Shown piece by piece: positions 44,401-53,500 of a stretch of DNA of 60,851 bases (position 1 is the first letter of the stretch; the number at the start of each line of letters is the position of its first letter). Source of the DNA: an uncultured Verrucomicrobiales bacterium (lineage in GTDB: Bacteria > Verrucomicrobiota > Verrucomicrobiia > Verrucomicrobiales > DEV007); NCBI GenBank assembly GCA_937891465.1, contig CALAHF010000227.1, positions 1-60,851 on the forward strand, written 5' to 3'. The position numbers and the translations under genes are program-made. A model generated the notes under the pieces. It searched no databases, was not told where the DNA came from, and saw only the letters and a list, made by a program, of their open reading frames with translations.

Positions 44401-44679
44401 GATCGCAACACTCACCGGATCGATCCCCACACTTACACGGGCAACGATCTCCCGAGATTCCGTATCGATCACATCAACCGTATCTGAAGGAGTGTTGACA
44501 ACAAAAAGTCGATTGTCGTGGAGAGCAATCGGAGCCGCATGTGGACTCATCAGTGGAGGGTGGCCGATCTCGACAGGCACCGCCGGAATATCTCTTTTGC
44601 TTTCCGCTGAGTCGCCCAAGACAAGTGATAAGCCCAAGATTAGGGCGGCGGTAGTGGTGGTGAGTTGAATTATTTTCAT
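41416..44679 (-). CDS. Exported propeller-dihaem-ankyrin protein
   Basis: A 1087-residue protein with a signal peptide (IIQLTTTTAALILGLSLVLG). Residues about 40-440 are a YncE-like propeller with SV.V-type blades (DVIDTESREIVARVSVG). A cytochrome-like part follows with haem motifs CASCH at about residue 473 and CGNCH at about 636. Next comes an Ig-like or carbohydrate-binding region near residues 880-950. About three ankyrin repeats follow near 960-1060 (GSTPLNDAAFHGELEMVKFL, then TSLHTAAFFGRTEIVKLLLE). The set suggests periplasmic electron transfer tied to surface interaction. It is the last gene of the sigma-FecR unit, with FecR starting six bases upstream. Confidence 0.85.
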   Translation of the reverse strand: MKIIQLTTTTAALILGLSLVLGDSAESKRDIPAVPVEIGHPPLMSPHAAPIALHDNRLFVVNTPSDTVDVIDTESREIVARVSVGIDPVSVAIRPDGMEVWISNHVSDSVSVIDNDSESPLYLQVIATIQEFDQETKATRFDEPVGIAFADNEKAYVALSSENQIAVVDVKTRKVTKRLFINAQDPRAITVRGGKLYVLPFESNNKTQLSGGGKRDIDGDLVTFDIYDHSVQNNNVLSIGHVTDIVKHPRVPDRDLYVFDTKTDQLIQTVDTLGTLLYGLTVDSKGQVFIAQTDARNDANGRSGTKKHGLAELENRAFLNQITQVKIGDGNEKATPEFFDLEPSPPHHPDPDKALATPFAIQISEDDTTLVASAAGSDKIFTVDAKSGEVIGRVDVDAVPRGIVLESNDSGEASRAWVLNAVANTVSLVDVSDPAALKNETTIPLEDPSHPAFKRGRIAFNTAKASSTKSFSCASCHPDGHTDQLLWVLKTPIVTGGNQIMPRSTMPIRGLRDTAPFHWDGIPGDPYGGSNSANVRGHVEPNSDIEKPESTTRHLIDGGLASTMMRVGDETKNDEEKAGFLSAAERDDMAKFLLNVTYPPAQKRAYTNELSDRAEKGFELFHITGNEEGKPRRNVCGNCHRMPFWVSTNTPGSGMDAPTWRGAYDRFLILPQGRLNVIDLDFYQRVAERGIPERDIWRFSWRSKAEFDPVWNMVLEGSTGFSGAFARQVTVNQSTASTDETKNMLTALEASAREGGIVLQCDGVFIDQEKSSSVTFQFDGEAYAAIDGNDEKFTRTELITRAGEGSFLGTFTGRHGEHADYEHPQPALWTRGPIHSQRGKQAFPVLFGESKMIKISGRHIRENARIIVDGHRVEAEIRHGENEHIQIDLKSLPAVGLHFLQVQNQSGLFSNDFIFHVAASETAANELKRAAGTNRHRRALGTAISEGKIAEVKRLIRDGGTLNGRHPDNGSTPLNDAAFHGELEMVKFLLDRGADISSTTRDETTSLHTAAFFGRTEIVKLLLERGASVDKKNGRGETPIDIVSGKWDDTLAGIYRYFDKAGNLELDMKAIQERRPEMEKLLREHKR

Positions 44680-44684
44680 GGTGA

Positions 44685-45950
44685 TTATTTCAAGAGTTCC
44701 ACTTCGATGATTTCAAGGCCGACATTCTTTTCGATAGTGAGCGCCCAGAAGTCCGCGAGTTCAAGTCCCAGTGGCGATGATGGGAACGATTCCTTTTCCC
44801 GCTTGAACTTCTCGATGGGGACTTCGACTTCGAACCCGGCGTCGTGGTCGGTTTCAATCGGCGTGGTGAAGAGATATTTTCCAGCGAACCCGCCTTCCGC
44901 GTGCAAAGTCGTAAGGCCAAAGAACACCCTGTGACCACGGTTCAGCCGTCCCCGAATCTGGAGCCGTGTGCCGGACGTCAGCCGGACCGGTGGGCTGTCT
45001 TTCGGAGACGGATCGATCGATGCGACGTGGAGAAGTAACGGCTTCTCCTGGTTTTTCTGCCAAAGCATCGGGCGAGCCTGTTGCGCTCCGGGCAATCCAT
45101 CGATGGGTGACCGCCACTCGCCATAGCGGCGATCGCGGGGCAGATCACTTTTCCAGGTCTCGACAAACCCACGCCTCGGGACCGCCTTGAACTCGGTTTC
45201 CCCTTCGAGCGCAGCGATCACTAGGTGATTTTCAGGCACATCCTGAACCGATCCGTCCGCGAGACGCTCCACTTCTACGAGGCCTTCGTTGACGGTCACG
45301 CGGGTTGTGAAATCATCGGCACTGACGTTAAATTGCGTTCCGAGGACCCGGGCTTCCGCCGAGGGTGTCATCAACAGCATCGGCAAACCTGCAGGCTGTT
45401 CTGCAGCATCGACAGACAGGGATCCCTCCCGCAGCCGCATGATCTTCTGTCCCTGCTGTTCCGAAATCGTGATCGCGGAATTTCCCGAAACTGCCATCGT
45501 CGTTCCATCGGGAAACGCAAACTCTGCCCAGGCATCCGCGGCGAGAGTTTCCAGCGTGCCGCCACCGATGGCGTCGCCAGCATCGAGATCGTGAATCACC
45601 TCGCCGCCATCACCAGTCCACAGGACGGCTCCGGCTTTTCCTGTGACGGTGGCGATCACGCCCGGGCGGGCAGGCCAGAAAATGAAAACACAGGCAAGCA
45701 GCGCCGCGAATGCTGCCGTCAGGGAGGCCACAGCATAGCTCTGCCACGGTCGCCGGATGGGCTGACCAATGAATTCCGGGACGACGGAGGTCGCTCGCAG
45801 AGCTGACTCGGTCGCGCGATATTCGAGAAAGAGACGTCGGGTGTCGGGCGATTGGCGCAGGTTTTCCTCCAATTCGGAGAGGGAGGACTCGTCCAGGTCT
45901 CCCGAGCACCAAGCGTTGATTAGTTCTCTGAAACGTTCGTCGGAGTTCAT
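44685..45950 (-). CDS. FecR-like anti-sigma membrane protein
   Basis: A 421-residue protein. A membrane helix at about residues 72-92 (VASLTAAFAALLACVFIFW) is followed by a FecR domain (AEFAFPDGTTMAVSGNSAI, then GTQFNVSADDF, then TVNEGLVEVERLADG). The C-terminus has RLQIRGRLNRGH and GGFAGKYLF, the same extra domain as in the FecR protein at 33.9 kb. It overlaps the sigma gene by four bases (ATGA) and precedes the propeller-dihaem-ankyrin gene. Its likely role is to restrain the sigma factor and to be inactivated by an envelope signal. Confidence 0.85.
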   Translation of the reverse strand: MNSDERFRELINAWCSGDLDESSLSELEENLRQSPDTRRLFLEYRATESALRATSVVPEFIGQPIRRPWQSYAVASLTAAFAALLACVFIFWPARPGVIATVTGKAGAVLWTGDGGEVIHDLDAGDAIGGGTLETLAADAWAEFAFPDGTTMAVSGNSAITISEQQGQKIMRLREGSLSVDAAEQPAGLPMLLMTPSAEARVLGTQFNVSADDFTTRVTVNEGLVEVERLADGSVQDVPENHLVIAALEGETEFKAVPRRGFVETWKSDLPRDRRYGEWRSPIDGLPGAQQARPMLWQKNQEKPLLLHVASIDPSPKDSPPVRLTSGTRLQIRGRLNRGHRVFFGLTTLHAEGGFAGKYLFTTPIETDHDAGFEVEVPIEKFKREKESFPSSPLGLELADFWALTIEKNVGLEIIEVELLK

Positions 45951-46507
45951 GTCTTTTCTTCAGTCAGAGTTTTTGTCAGGGCTCGCTCGATACATATCTG
46001 CAAGCTGTCGCGAATTCGCGCGAGCGCTTTGTATAGAGCAGTCGGCGTGCGTCCCAATGTGTTGGAGGCATCCTTGATCGAAACTCCACTGCCGTAGGTT
46101 GCCTCGATCAGCTCCCGCTGGGCCGGTTTAAGTTTCTTCAGACAGTCTTGCAGAGCGTGCTCTCGCTCCGACTGAGTCGCCGCGACGGACTCTGCCTCGG
46201 CATCCAGCAGTTGCTGAACGTCATCGCTGAAGACCAGCCGATCCCGGGCAATCCTGCTCCGGTATTTCAGCACCTCGAAGCGGGCGATCATAAAGGCCCA
46301 GTTGAGAAAGCCGGATTCCGGACCGCTGCGATCGAACTGGTCAAATTTCCGCCACATCACAAGGCTTGCCGCCTGGACGACCTCATCGACAGCCGACCAG
46401 TCGTGCAACAGGGATGCGACAAAGGCCCGCACGTTGCCCTCGTATTTCGAGAAATAGCGCACGAACACTTCGCCGTCGTCGAACTTGGCCTGAAATTCTG
46501 TTTCCAT
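45947..46507 (-). CDS. ECF sigma factor, Rhodopirellula/Verrucomicrobium type
   Basis: A 186-residue sigma-70 factor. Region 2 has DEVVQAASLVMWRKFDQF then FLNWAFMIARFEVLKYRSR. Region 4 has LKPAQRELIEATYGSG and TALYKALARIRDSLQICI. It is the partner of the FecR gene that overlaps its end, and together with the propeller-dihaem-ankyrin gene it forms one unit read toward lower coordinates. The likely regulon includes its own operon, by analogy with the family. Confidence 0.9.
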   Translation of the reverse strand: METEFQAKFDDGEVFVRYFSKYEGNVRAFVASLLHDWSAVDEVVQAASLVMWRKFDQFDRSGPESGFLNWAFMIARFEVLKYRSRIARDRLVFSDDVQQLLDAEAESVAATQSEREHALQDCLKKLKPAQRELIEATYGSGVSIKDASNTLGRTPTALYKALARIRDSLQICIERALTKTLTEEKT

Positions 46508-46826
46508 TCAACTGGGAAACCTCACATGCTCATCGAAATTGCCCGTTTTTTTTTATCTTTTTTGAATCCGGCGCGAAAAGGCAGCAAAAAGCCGTCCCAG
46601 AGCAGGGCCTCTATCCCAGGGGGAACGTCGCATAAATTGAGGGGCTTTGATTTTTTCATTGGGAGAAGCGTTTCATAGAATGACGAAAGGTTATCAATCT
46701 CCGCCCGGGACGCGCGAAATTCGGAAATTTATTCGAGCGTAAATGACTTCCAATTATTGAAGAGGGTGGTTGCCACGTTTGGGTGGTTTCCATTCGCACA
46801 GGCGTTGTGTAGGATCTTCTCGCTTT
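46508..46826. other. Divergent intergenic region
   Basis: A ~319-base gap between the sigma unit and the sulfatase gene, facing opposite ways. It must hold both promoters. No clear -35/-10 pair, repeat or short gene can be named with confidence; the 46536-46556 stretch is T-rich. Confidence 0.35.
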
Positions 46827-49034
46827 ATGAAACCGATTCTATTGATTTTGATCTGCCTTCTGTTTTCCATGTCACCGGCTGCCGGGGAAGACCGGCCCAA
46901 CATTCTCTGGATCACCAGTGAGGATAACAGCATCTCGTGGGTGAGCTGTTATGGATCAAAAAATGCGAAGACACCACACATCGATCAGCTCGCAAAAGAA
47001 GGATTTCGTTACACGCACTGTTTTGATAATGCCGCAGTTTGTGCGCCGACCCGCTCAACGTGGATCACCGGACACTATGCGATTTCCATCGGGACGCAGC
47101 CAATGCGGAGCCGCTACGCGATTCCACATGACCGGATTCCCTACTACCCCGATCAGCTGAAAAAGGCCGGCTATTTCGTCGGAAACGGCGGGAAAACCGA
47201 TTATAACGTTGGCAGTCGAGACGACAAAGACACTTGGAAAGATAGCGGATCCTGGGAAAAACGCGGGGATGGCCAGCCGTTTTTTACCATCAAAAATATC
47301 GGCGACAGCCACGAAAGCCGCGCGTTTCCGAAACCCGAGCCGACCCGGAATGATCCGGCAAAAATGGTCCTCGCAGCTTATCACCCGGATCTGCCGGACG
47401 TTCGCCAGACCTATGCCCGTTATACCGATGCCGTTGAAAACATGGATAAAAAGGTCGGTGAAGTTATCGCTTCACTGAAAGATGATGGGCTCTACGACGA
47501 CACGATTATCATCTACAATTCCGATCACGGTGGTGTCATCGCACGGAGCAAACGCTTTGTTTATTCCAGCGGAACTCACTGTCCGCTCATTGTTCGCATT
47601 CCTGAAAAGTGGAAATCCTGGTGGCCTGCTGAGAAACCGGGAATGACGGTGGATCGGATCGTGAGCTTCGTGGATATGCCCAAAACATGGCTCAGTCTTG
47701 CCGGAGCGGAGATACCGGATGGCTACCAGGGAAGCACCTTTCTTGGCCCGAATGTCGATCCCGCACCGGACTACCATCTCAGCTTTCGGGAGCGGGCGGA
47801 CGAGGCTTGCGACATGGTTCGCGGGATGCGCGACGAACGTTTTGCCTACATCAAAAACTACATGCCGTGGGCGCCCAACGGCCAAAAACTGCAATACATG
47901 TACACGATGAAAGCAACCCGGGCCTGGCACAAACATCACCGTGAAGGCAAGACCGATGCGATTACGGGACGATTTTTTCGCCCGCGCATGTCCGAGGAAT
48001 TTTACGACACGGTTGAGGATTTCGACAACGTCCACAACTTGATTGATGAGCCCGCGCATCAGGAAAAAATCATCGAGCTCAAAACCGCGTTGAGAAAAAG
48101 ACAGCTCGAATTGTTTGATTCCGGCCTGCTTCCCGAAGACATGCGGTTGCGGCGCGCGAAAGAAAATAACCTCACGATTTATGAAATGGTTCGTGATCCG
48201 AAACTCTATCCGCTCGAGCGGTATCTCGATATTTCAGATCTGGCACTTGCCCGCGATCCCGGAAATCTCGATATCTTTATTGAGGCGCTCTCGGATTCGG
48301 ATGAAGGGATGCGTTATTGGGGAATCTGCGGGCTGTTTCTTCTGGAAAAAAAGGCGAAGCCTTCGCAGGAGAAAATTAAGGCGGCACTGAAAGACGAAGC
48401 CGGCGAAGTAGGCATGATGGCTGCCTGGACTTTAGATAAATTAGGACATAAAGAGATGGCTAACGTAGCTCTGGCAGATCTCGCGGATCACCCGCGATCC
48501 GACAAACGATTTTACGATTGCCTGCTGCGCTGGATCGGGCGTGAGGTTTATAATCCGGAAGCACCTCGACCGAAAAAACGCTCAGGGAAGGGCAACGGGG
48601 CGGCACCAGTCGCCGGCCTCATCAAAGAATGGCAAATTACCGGGCCGTTTTTGAACGATAAGGAAACGGGAAATCTTGAGGCATTTGCTGCGGCGTTCGC
48701 GGGTGAGACCAAATGGCAGCCGATCAAAAAAGGTTTCGAGCCTGACCGAATTGATATTCAAGCGACGATTGGCGAGCACGACGATTGCAGTGCTTTTGTA
48801 CGGACCACAGTGATTTCTCCCGTAGAACAGAAGGCGACCCTTTTTCTGAGAGCGGACGACCTCGTGAAAGCAGTTCTCAACGGTGAGCTGATCGAGGGAA
48901 AACAGGTCAATTTGGAGAAAGGGAGAAATGATCTGGTTCTCAAAGTCGTCGATCACAAAAAGGGATGGCGGTTTACCTGCACATTGACCAATGGCGGAAA
49001 ACCGGTCGAAGGACTAAAATTCGAGGCGGAGTGA
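46827..49034 (+). CDS. Exported sulfatase with helical and jelly-roll-like C-terminus
   Basis: A 735-residue protein with signal peptide MKPILLILICLLFSMSPAAG. The sulfatase start (NILWITSEDN) supplies metal ligands. The formylglycine motif C-x-P-x-R occurs as CAPTR with Cys72, and a second metal site appears as NSDHGG. After residue about 480 there is a helical HEAT-like part (SDEGMRYWGICGLFLLEKK), then a beta-rich domain at the end. It needs activation by a formylglycine-generating enzyme or anaerobic maturase, not seen here. The likely substrate is a sulfated glycan, as for most sulfatases in this group. The ATG at 46827 begins the signal peptide. Confidence 0.9.
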   Translation: MKPILLILICLLFSMSPAAGEDRPNILWITSEDNSISWVSCYGSKNAKTPHIDQLAKEGFRYTHCFDNAAVCAPTRSTWITGHYAISIGTQPMRSRYAIPHDRIPYYPDQLKKAGYFVGNGGKTDYNVGSRDDKDTWKDSGSWEKRGDGQPFFTIKNIGDSHESRAFPKPEPTRNDPAKMVLAAYHPDLPDVRQTYARYTDAVENMDKKVGEVIASLKDDGLYDDTIIIYNSDHGGVIARSKRFVYSSGTHCPLIVRIPEKWKSWWPAEKPGMTVDRIVSFVDMPKTWLSLAGAEIPDGYQGSTFLGPNVDPAPDYHLSFRERADEACDMVRGMRDERFAYIKNYMPWAPNGQKLQYMYTMKATRAWHKHHREGKTDAITGRFFRPRMSEEFYDTVEDFDNVHNLIDEPAHQEKIIELKTALRKRQLELFDSGLLPEDMRLRRAKENNLTIYEMVRDPKLYPLERYLDISDLALARDPGNLDIFIEALSDSDEGMRYWGICGLFLLEKKAKPSQEKIKAALKDEAGEVGMMAAWTLDKLGHKEMANVALADLADHPRSDKRFYDCLLRWIGREVYNPEAPRPKKRSGKGNGAAPVAGLIKEWQITGPFLNDKETGNLEAFAAAFAGETKWQPIKKGFEPDRIDIQATIGEHDDCSAFVRTTVISPVEQKATLFLRADDLVKAVLNGELIEGKQVNLEKGRNDLVLKVVDHKKGWRFTCTLTNGGKPVEGLKFEAE

Positions 49035-49186
49035 TCCTGCCCAATTGTCTGAGAAGACAGTATTTTCATCACGACAGCGATCAACAAGGACAAGGTCGAT
49101 TCTTCAAAACCGAAGCCGTAGGATCGGCTCTGACGTACCGTGTCGAAAACGATCATGCTGCATGAGGTAATCGGTACAATGTGGGT

Positions 49187-49214
49187 TGAGAAGTATGGCC
49201 TAATAGACTTCTCA
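49187..49214. terminator. Possible hairpin overlapping the end of the DUF1552 gene
   Basis: TGAGAAGT (49187-49194) and ACTTCTCA (49207-49214) can pair as an 8-base stem with a 12-base loop. It overlaps the DUF1552 stop. There is no T-run after it in the minus-strand direction, so a terminator role is uncertain. Confidence 0.4.
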
Positions 49215-50555
49215 CAAGACCAACCCCTCGTCCGCATCGGCAAAGCGGGTTGTGGCCATTCCCATTTTTTGCATCATGGAAAGATGCAGTCTGGACATCG
49301 ACGTATCTCTACGGAAATCGTGAAAGCGACCTGTCTGCAATGAACCCGATCCGCCTCCAGCCACGAGGATGGGGAGGTTTTTCTCGGCATGCTCGTGTCC
49401 GTCGGCAATGCTGGAACCATAGACGATCATCGAGCGATCGAGGACGGTTGATCCATCGGCATTCTTCAACGCTTTGAGCCGCTTGAGGAACCAGGCGAGT
49501 TGCTCGTGATGCCAGCGTGTCACGGCGTTATATTGATCGCGTTTGGTCTTTACGTCATTCCAGGAGGTTTTTCCGTCGTCGTCTTCGGTTCGACCGCTGG
49601 AATCTTTCCAGTGGGAAAGCGCATGCCAGGTGCCTTTGACGCCCGGCACGAAATTGAAGTAACGATTGCTCTGCCCGTGATCGAGCATGAAGGTGGAAAC
49701 GCGAGTCGCACCGGACCAGAATGACAGGGCCATGAGCTCCAGCATTTGTTTTACATAGTCGCCATGATTGATGGGAATACCAGCGGTCGGTCGCTGAAGG
49801 GTATCGGTCAGGGCTTGATCGCTCGCCGCTCGGCGGGCCTGGTTTTCTGCAAACTCGACACGCTTTTCGACCGAGCGAACCGCTTCGAGATACTCGTCGA
49901 TTTTTCGTGAGTCTGCAGAACTGGTCCGTCTTTTCAGTGCCTTGGATTCTTCGAGGATTAAATCGAGAACGCTCTGGTCCACGAAGCCTTCGTTGGACCG
50001 GCGAAACAATTTATCGAAGATGGCACGAGGCACGGTTTCACGTGCGGCCGGAATGTCGCGGGCGGTCCACGAAAGGCAATTGCGTGGGAGGCTGCCGGCA
50101 AAACTCCCCTCGCCAGAGGTGCTGATTTCTAGGGAGGGCAGAGGCGTTCCCTTAGATAAATGCCGGGCAACGAGTTGATCGACGGAGGGACCGCCAACAT
50201 CGTTTTTCCGCCCATTGTAACGACCGCCTGTCAGCCAGGTCGCGGTTCCTGCACCGTGACCGTTGCCGCGTGGCGTCCACAGATTTCTCATGAGGATGAG
50301 TTCAGATTTCAGCTCATCGAGCGGTTTCATCCAGGAGTTCAATTCGTGCAGTTTCCCATCAGGGCCGACTCTTTCAGGAGTCCACGACCCCTCGGCGCTG
50401 CCGTTGGGGAAGTAGAGATAGGCGAGGTTCGTGGCGGGTCCGTTTTTTCCAGACACTTGTCCGAAGCTTTCCAACGCCGGCAAGGCGAGACAGGCCCCGA
50501 GATTGCGGAGGAAAGCCCGGCGATTTCCGAAGTTGTTCTGAGATGGGAAATTCAT
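49212..50555 (-). CDS. DUF1552 exported protein (Tat signal)
   Basis: A 447-residue protein of the DUF1552 family. A twin-arginine leader (NRRAFLRNLGACLALPALE) is followed by NLAYLYFPNGSAEGSWTP, RNLWTPRGNGHGAGTATWLT and a C-terminal VYGSSIADGHEHAEKNLPIL typical of the family. DUF1552 proteins regularly pair with PSCyt/PSD proteins in planctomycetes and verrucomicrobia. Here it overlaps the PSCyt gene by four bases (ATGA), so the two are co-translated. The biochemical role of the pair is not known. It is last in the sigma-led operon. Confidence 0.9.
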   Translation of the reverse strand: MNFPSQNNFGNRRAFLRNLGACLALPALESFGQVSGKNGPATNLAYLYFPNGSAEGSWTPERVGPDGKLHELNSWMKPLDELKSELILMRNLWTPRGNGHGAGTATWLTGGRYNGRKNDVGGPSVDQLVARHLSKGTPLPSLEISTSGEGSFAGSLPRNCLSWTARDIPAARETVPRAIFDKLFRRSNEGFVDQSVLDLILEESKALKRRTSSADSRKIDEYLEAVRSVEKRVEFAENQARRAASDQALTDTLQRPTAGIPINHGDYVKQMLELMALSFWSGATRVSTFMLDHGQSNRYFNFVPGVKGTWHALSHWKDSSGRTEDDDGKTSWNDVKTKRDQYNAVTRWHHEQLAWFLKRLKALKNADGSTVLDRSMIVYGSSIADGHEHAEKNLPILVAGGGSGSLQTGRFHDFRRDTSMSRLHLSMMQKMGMATTRFADADEGLVL

Positions 50556-53500
50556 AGCGAGGTTGTTTCAACTTTAGCAGGGAGTCGACGTGTCGTGAAT
50601 GGGTAGGAATTGGCAACCTCCATCACCAAGTCACGAAGCGGATAGCCTTTTGGTTTTAGCCTGGCAGCGATTTCACGAACGACGGCTTCATCGTAGTATT
50701 CCAGTTGCCGACCGAGGGCATAGGCGAGCATTTTGCGAATCACCTGAGAACCGAGATCGTCGAGGCGGTTATCAATCAGCGCCAGCTTTAGACCCGCCGG
50801 GCCGCGAAATGTCGCGCCGTTTGGAAGCGTGCCTCGACTATCGATGTCGTTTCGCCATTGGCCGAATTCAGCATAGTTTTCCAAAGCAAATCCGAGCGGA
50901 TCGATTTGAGCGTGGCACCCGGCACACTGTTTCGATTCGCGATGGTGCTCCAATTTACGACGTAAGGTCACAGCTGCTTTTCGTCCCCGACCTTCGACTT
51001 CGATTTCATCCACATTCGGCGGAGGTGGAGGCGGCGGTGTTCCTAGCAATGTTTCAAGAATCCACGCCCCTCGAACAACCGGGCTGGTTCGGTCTGGGAA
51101 CGAAGTGGTCGCGAGCACACTCGCCTGGCCCAAAAGGCCTCCACGGTTCTTCGTTTTTAGAGAAACCCGCTGCATTTCATCGCCCTCGACTCCGCCGATT
51201 CGATAAAACCGCGCCAGCTCCTGATTGAGAAATGTGTAGTCTGCCTCGAGAAGGCTGGAAACAGGTGCGTTATCAACAATCAGTGAATGCACAAAATGGG
51301 CGGTTTCATTTCGCATCGCTGCCATAAGCGATTCGGTGCACCAGGGATTGTCGATCGGATCTTTTCGGATTCGCGGGCCTAGGTCATCGGTTCCCAGCCA
51401 TTCTCCGGCAAAAATCTCGCCGAGTGCAAAACTGCGCGGATCGTCAAGCATTCGGAGCACGTGAGCGCGCCGCTGACCCGACGTGTTCAGCTCCTTCAGT
51501 TCAGCCGCCACGAACAGTGCTTCGTCAGGTAACGATGCCCATAAAAAATAGGACAATCGCGATGCGACATCGTAATCGAGGACAGGCTGATCCTGGGGGT
51601 TTTCATCGTCGAGCTGCTCCGTTCGCAGCAGGAAGTTTGGAGAAATCAGAATGAATTTCAACACTCGGGCGAAAGCATCGTCATCCGATTCCCCTGCATC
51701 TTTCGCTTTGGAAAACTGACTCAGAACTAGCGCCAATTCCTTTTCGCTCGGCGGTCGGCGATAGGCCCGGCGAAGAAATGTTGCGAGCGCGGCATTAATT
51801 ACACTGTCTCTTTTCAGACTTTGCCACGCCCCGTGTGGATCTTTCTGAACCGCATCAATCACATCATCCGCCGCGGTCATATAGCGGTCCAGATGAGCGG
51901 TTTGCAGAAAGAGCGTGTTCGCAGAATTCGAGAATCCACTCGTCCCGCTGAAATCCATCGGGAAATCATCTGCCGGCCGCAAATCGAGGCCGACCAGATC
52001 GCGGATCGTCCGGTTGTATTCCTCTCGGGTCAATCGGCGCGGCGGCACATGGCCGGGATTTCGAACCGAAGCATAATCAAACTTATCAATCTCCCGCGTC
52101 AGCCAGGCAAGAAGTTGCAGCCGCTGCTTCGCTGACGGTTGCGTCTCATCCTCCGGAGGCATGTCTTCGTTTTTGATTCGCTCCGCCACATTTCTCCAGT
52201 GATTGAGGTTCCGAACCAACGGCCTCTGATCGAGCGCCGATTCAATATCGATATCGCCTTTGGCGGAGTCCCGGTCGTGGCAGTCAAAACAAAATTTCTC
52301 AAGAACGGGAGCAATGCCTTTGTCGAAATCGTAGGTCACCGAAGCAAGCTCCGCCTTGCCCGAATCTGTATTCTGCCTTGGTGAGGGAGTGTAGATCGCA
52401 CCCCTGGGAAGTTCGTCCTCTTCCCGGTCAAAACCCTCAAGCAATTCTTCCATCCATTCCGCGATGATCTCATCAGCCCGATCCTCGCGTTCCTCGATTT
52501 CCTCCTCCAGATTTTCAACCTCCTCCAGTTCCTCCATCTCAAGGCGATTGGCCCGCGTATGAATGGCGAGCCTCTCGCGGAGCAGTATGAGGATTCTCTT
52601 TTCCGCCTCGTCTTCCCCGATTTTCTCTTCCTCAAGCAGCCACATCGTAAATTCGACGAGAGCTTCGCTTTCCAATTCAGCCACTTCGAGCAAGGCCCAT
52701 TTTTCACCTGCGTCCTCTTTGACTTCGAGATAGGCTTCGCGCAGTTCCGCCATCCGCTCACGAACTTCTTCGAGTTCCCCGGCCGCCAGTTCTTTTTCCA
52801 GTTCACGATAGACCTCGACAATTGAGGGAGCGTTTTCCTGTAGAAACTTTCCGAGTTCATCGTCGAGTCCATCGGGCAAGGGCTTATCTTTTTTCCGATC
52901 ATTCTTTTTTGGCAGGACATCCTCAGCGGGGAGTTTCAGAAATCTGAGCAGCTCCTTTTCTTTGAGCGCGCCACCTGCTCCATGCCCTTCGTCCTTCACT
53001 TTGATGTGAATCGCATCTCCGTCCAGATAGACAAATTTTTCAATTTCACCCTCGATCCTCGTGGGCTTTGTCAGTTTCCTTCCCTCATAACCAAAATGCT
53101 TCGCCCACAAAAAGATGGATTCCTCAGCAGCAACAAAAGACAACTTTCCGCCCTTTGCAGGAATACCTTTGGACGCTCCGCCGTTATAAGGAACAAGATG
53201 ATCGTCCGTCCCTGATACATTTAGAATCCGCTTTCCAGGCATCGGACGGGCGATCTTCGTGTAGTTATTATCCTCACCTTTGGCCTTAAAATTTTCCCCA
53301 TCGTGCTGAAACCCATTCAACGGACTGACCAGAGAAACGTAATTCTTGATCTGAGGCAGCGTTGTCTCGATCGCAATCTGATTCACCAACGCAGCGCCGT
53401 TGGAGCTCCCCACAATCGTGAAATTCTCACCCTGAACATTCTCGTATTTCGTTAACGTCGTGACGATTTCCTCGATAAAACCGAGATCATCAGATCTGGC

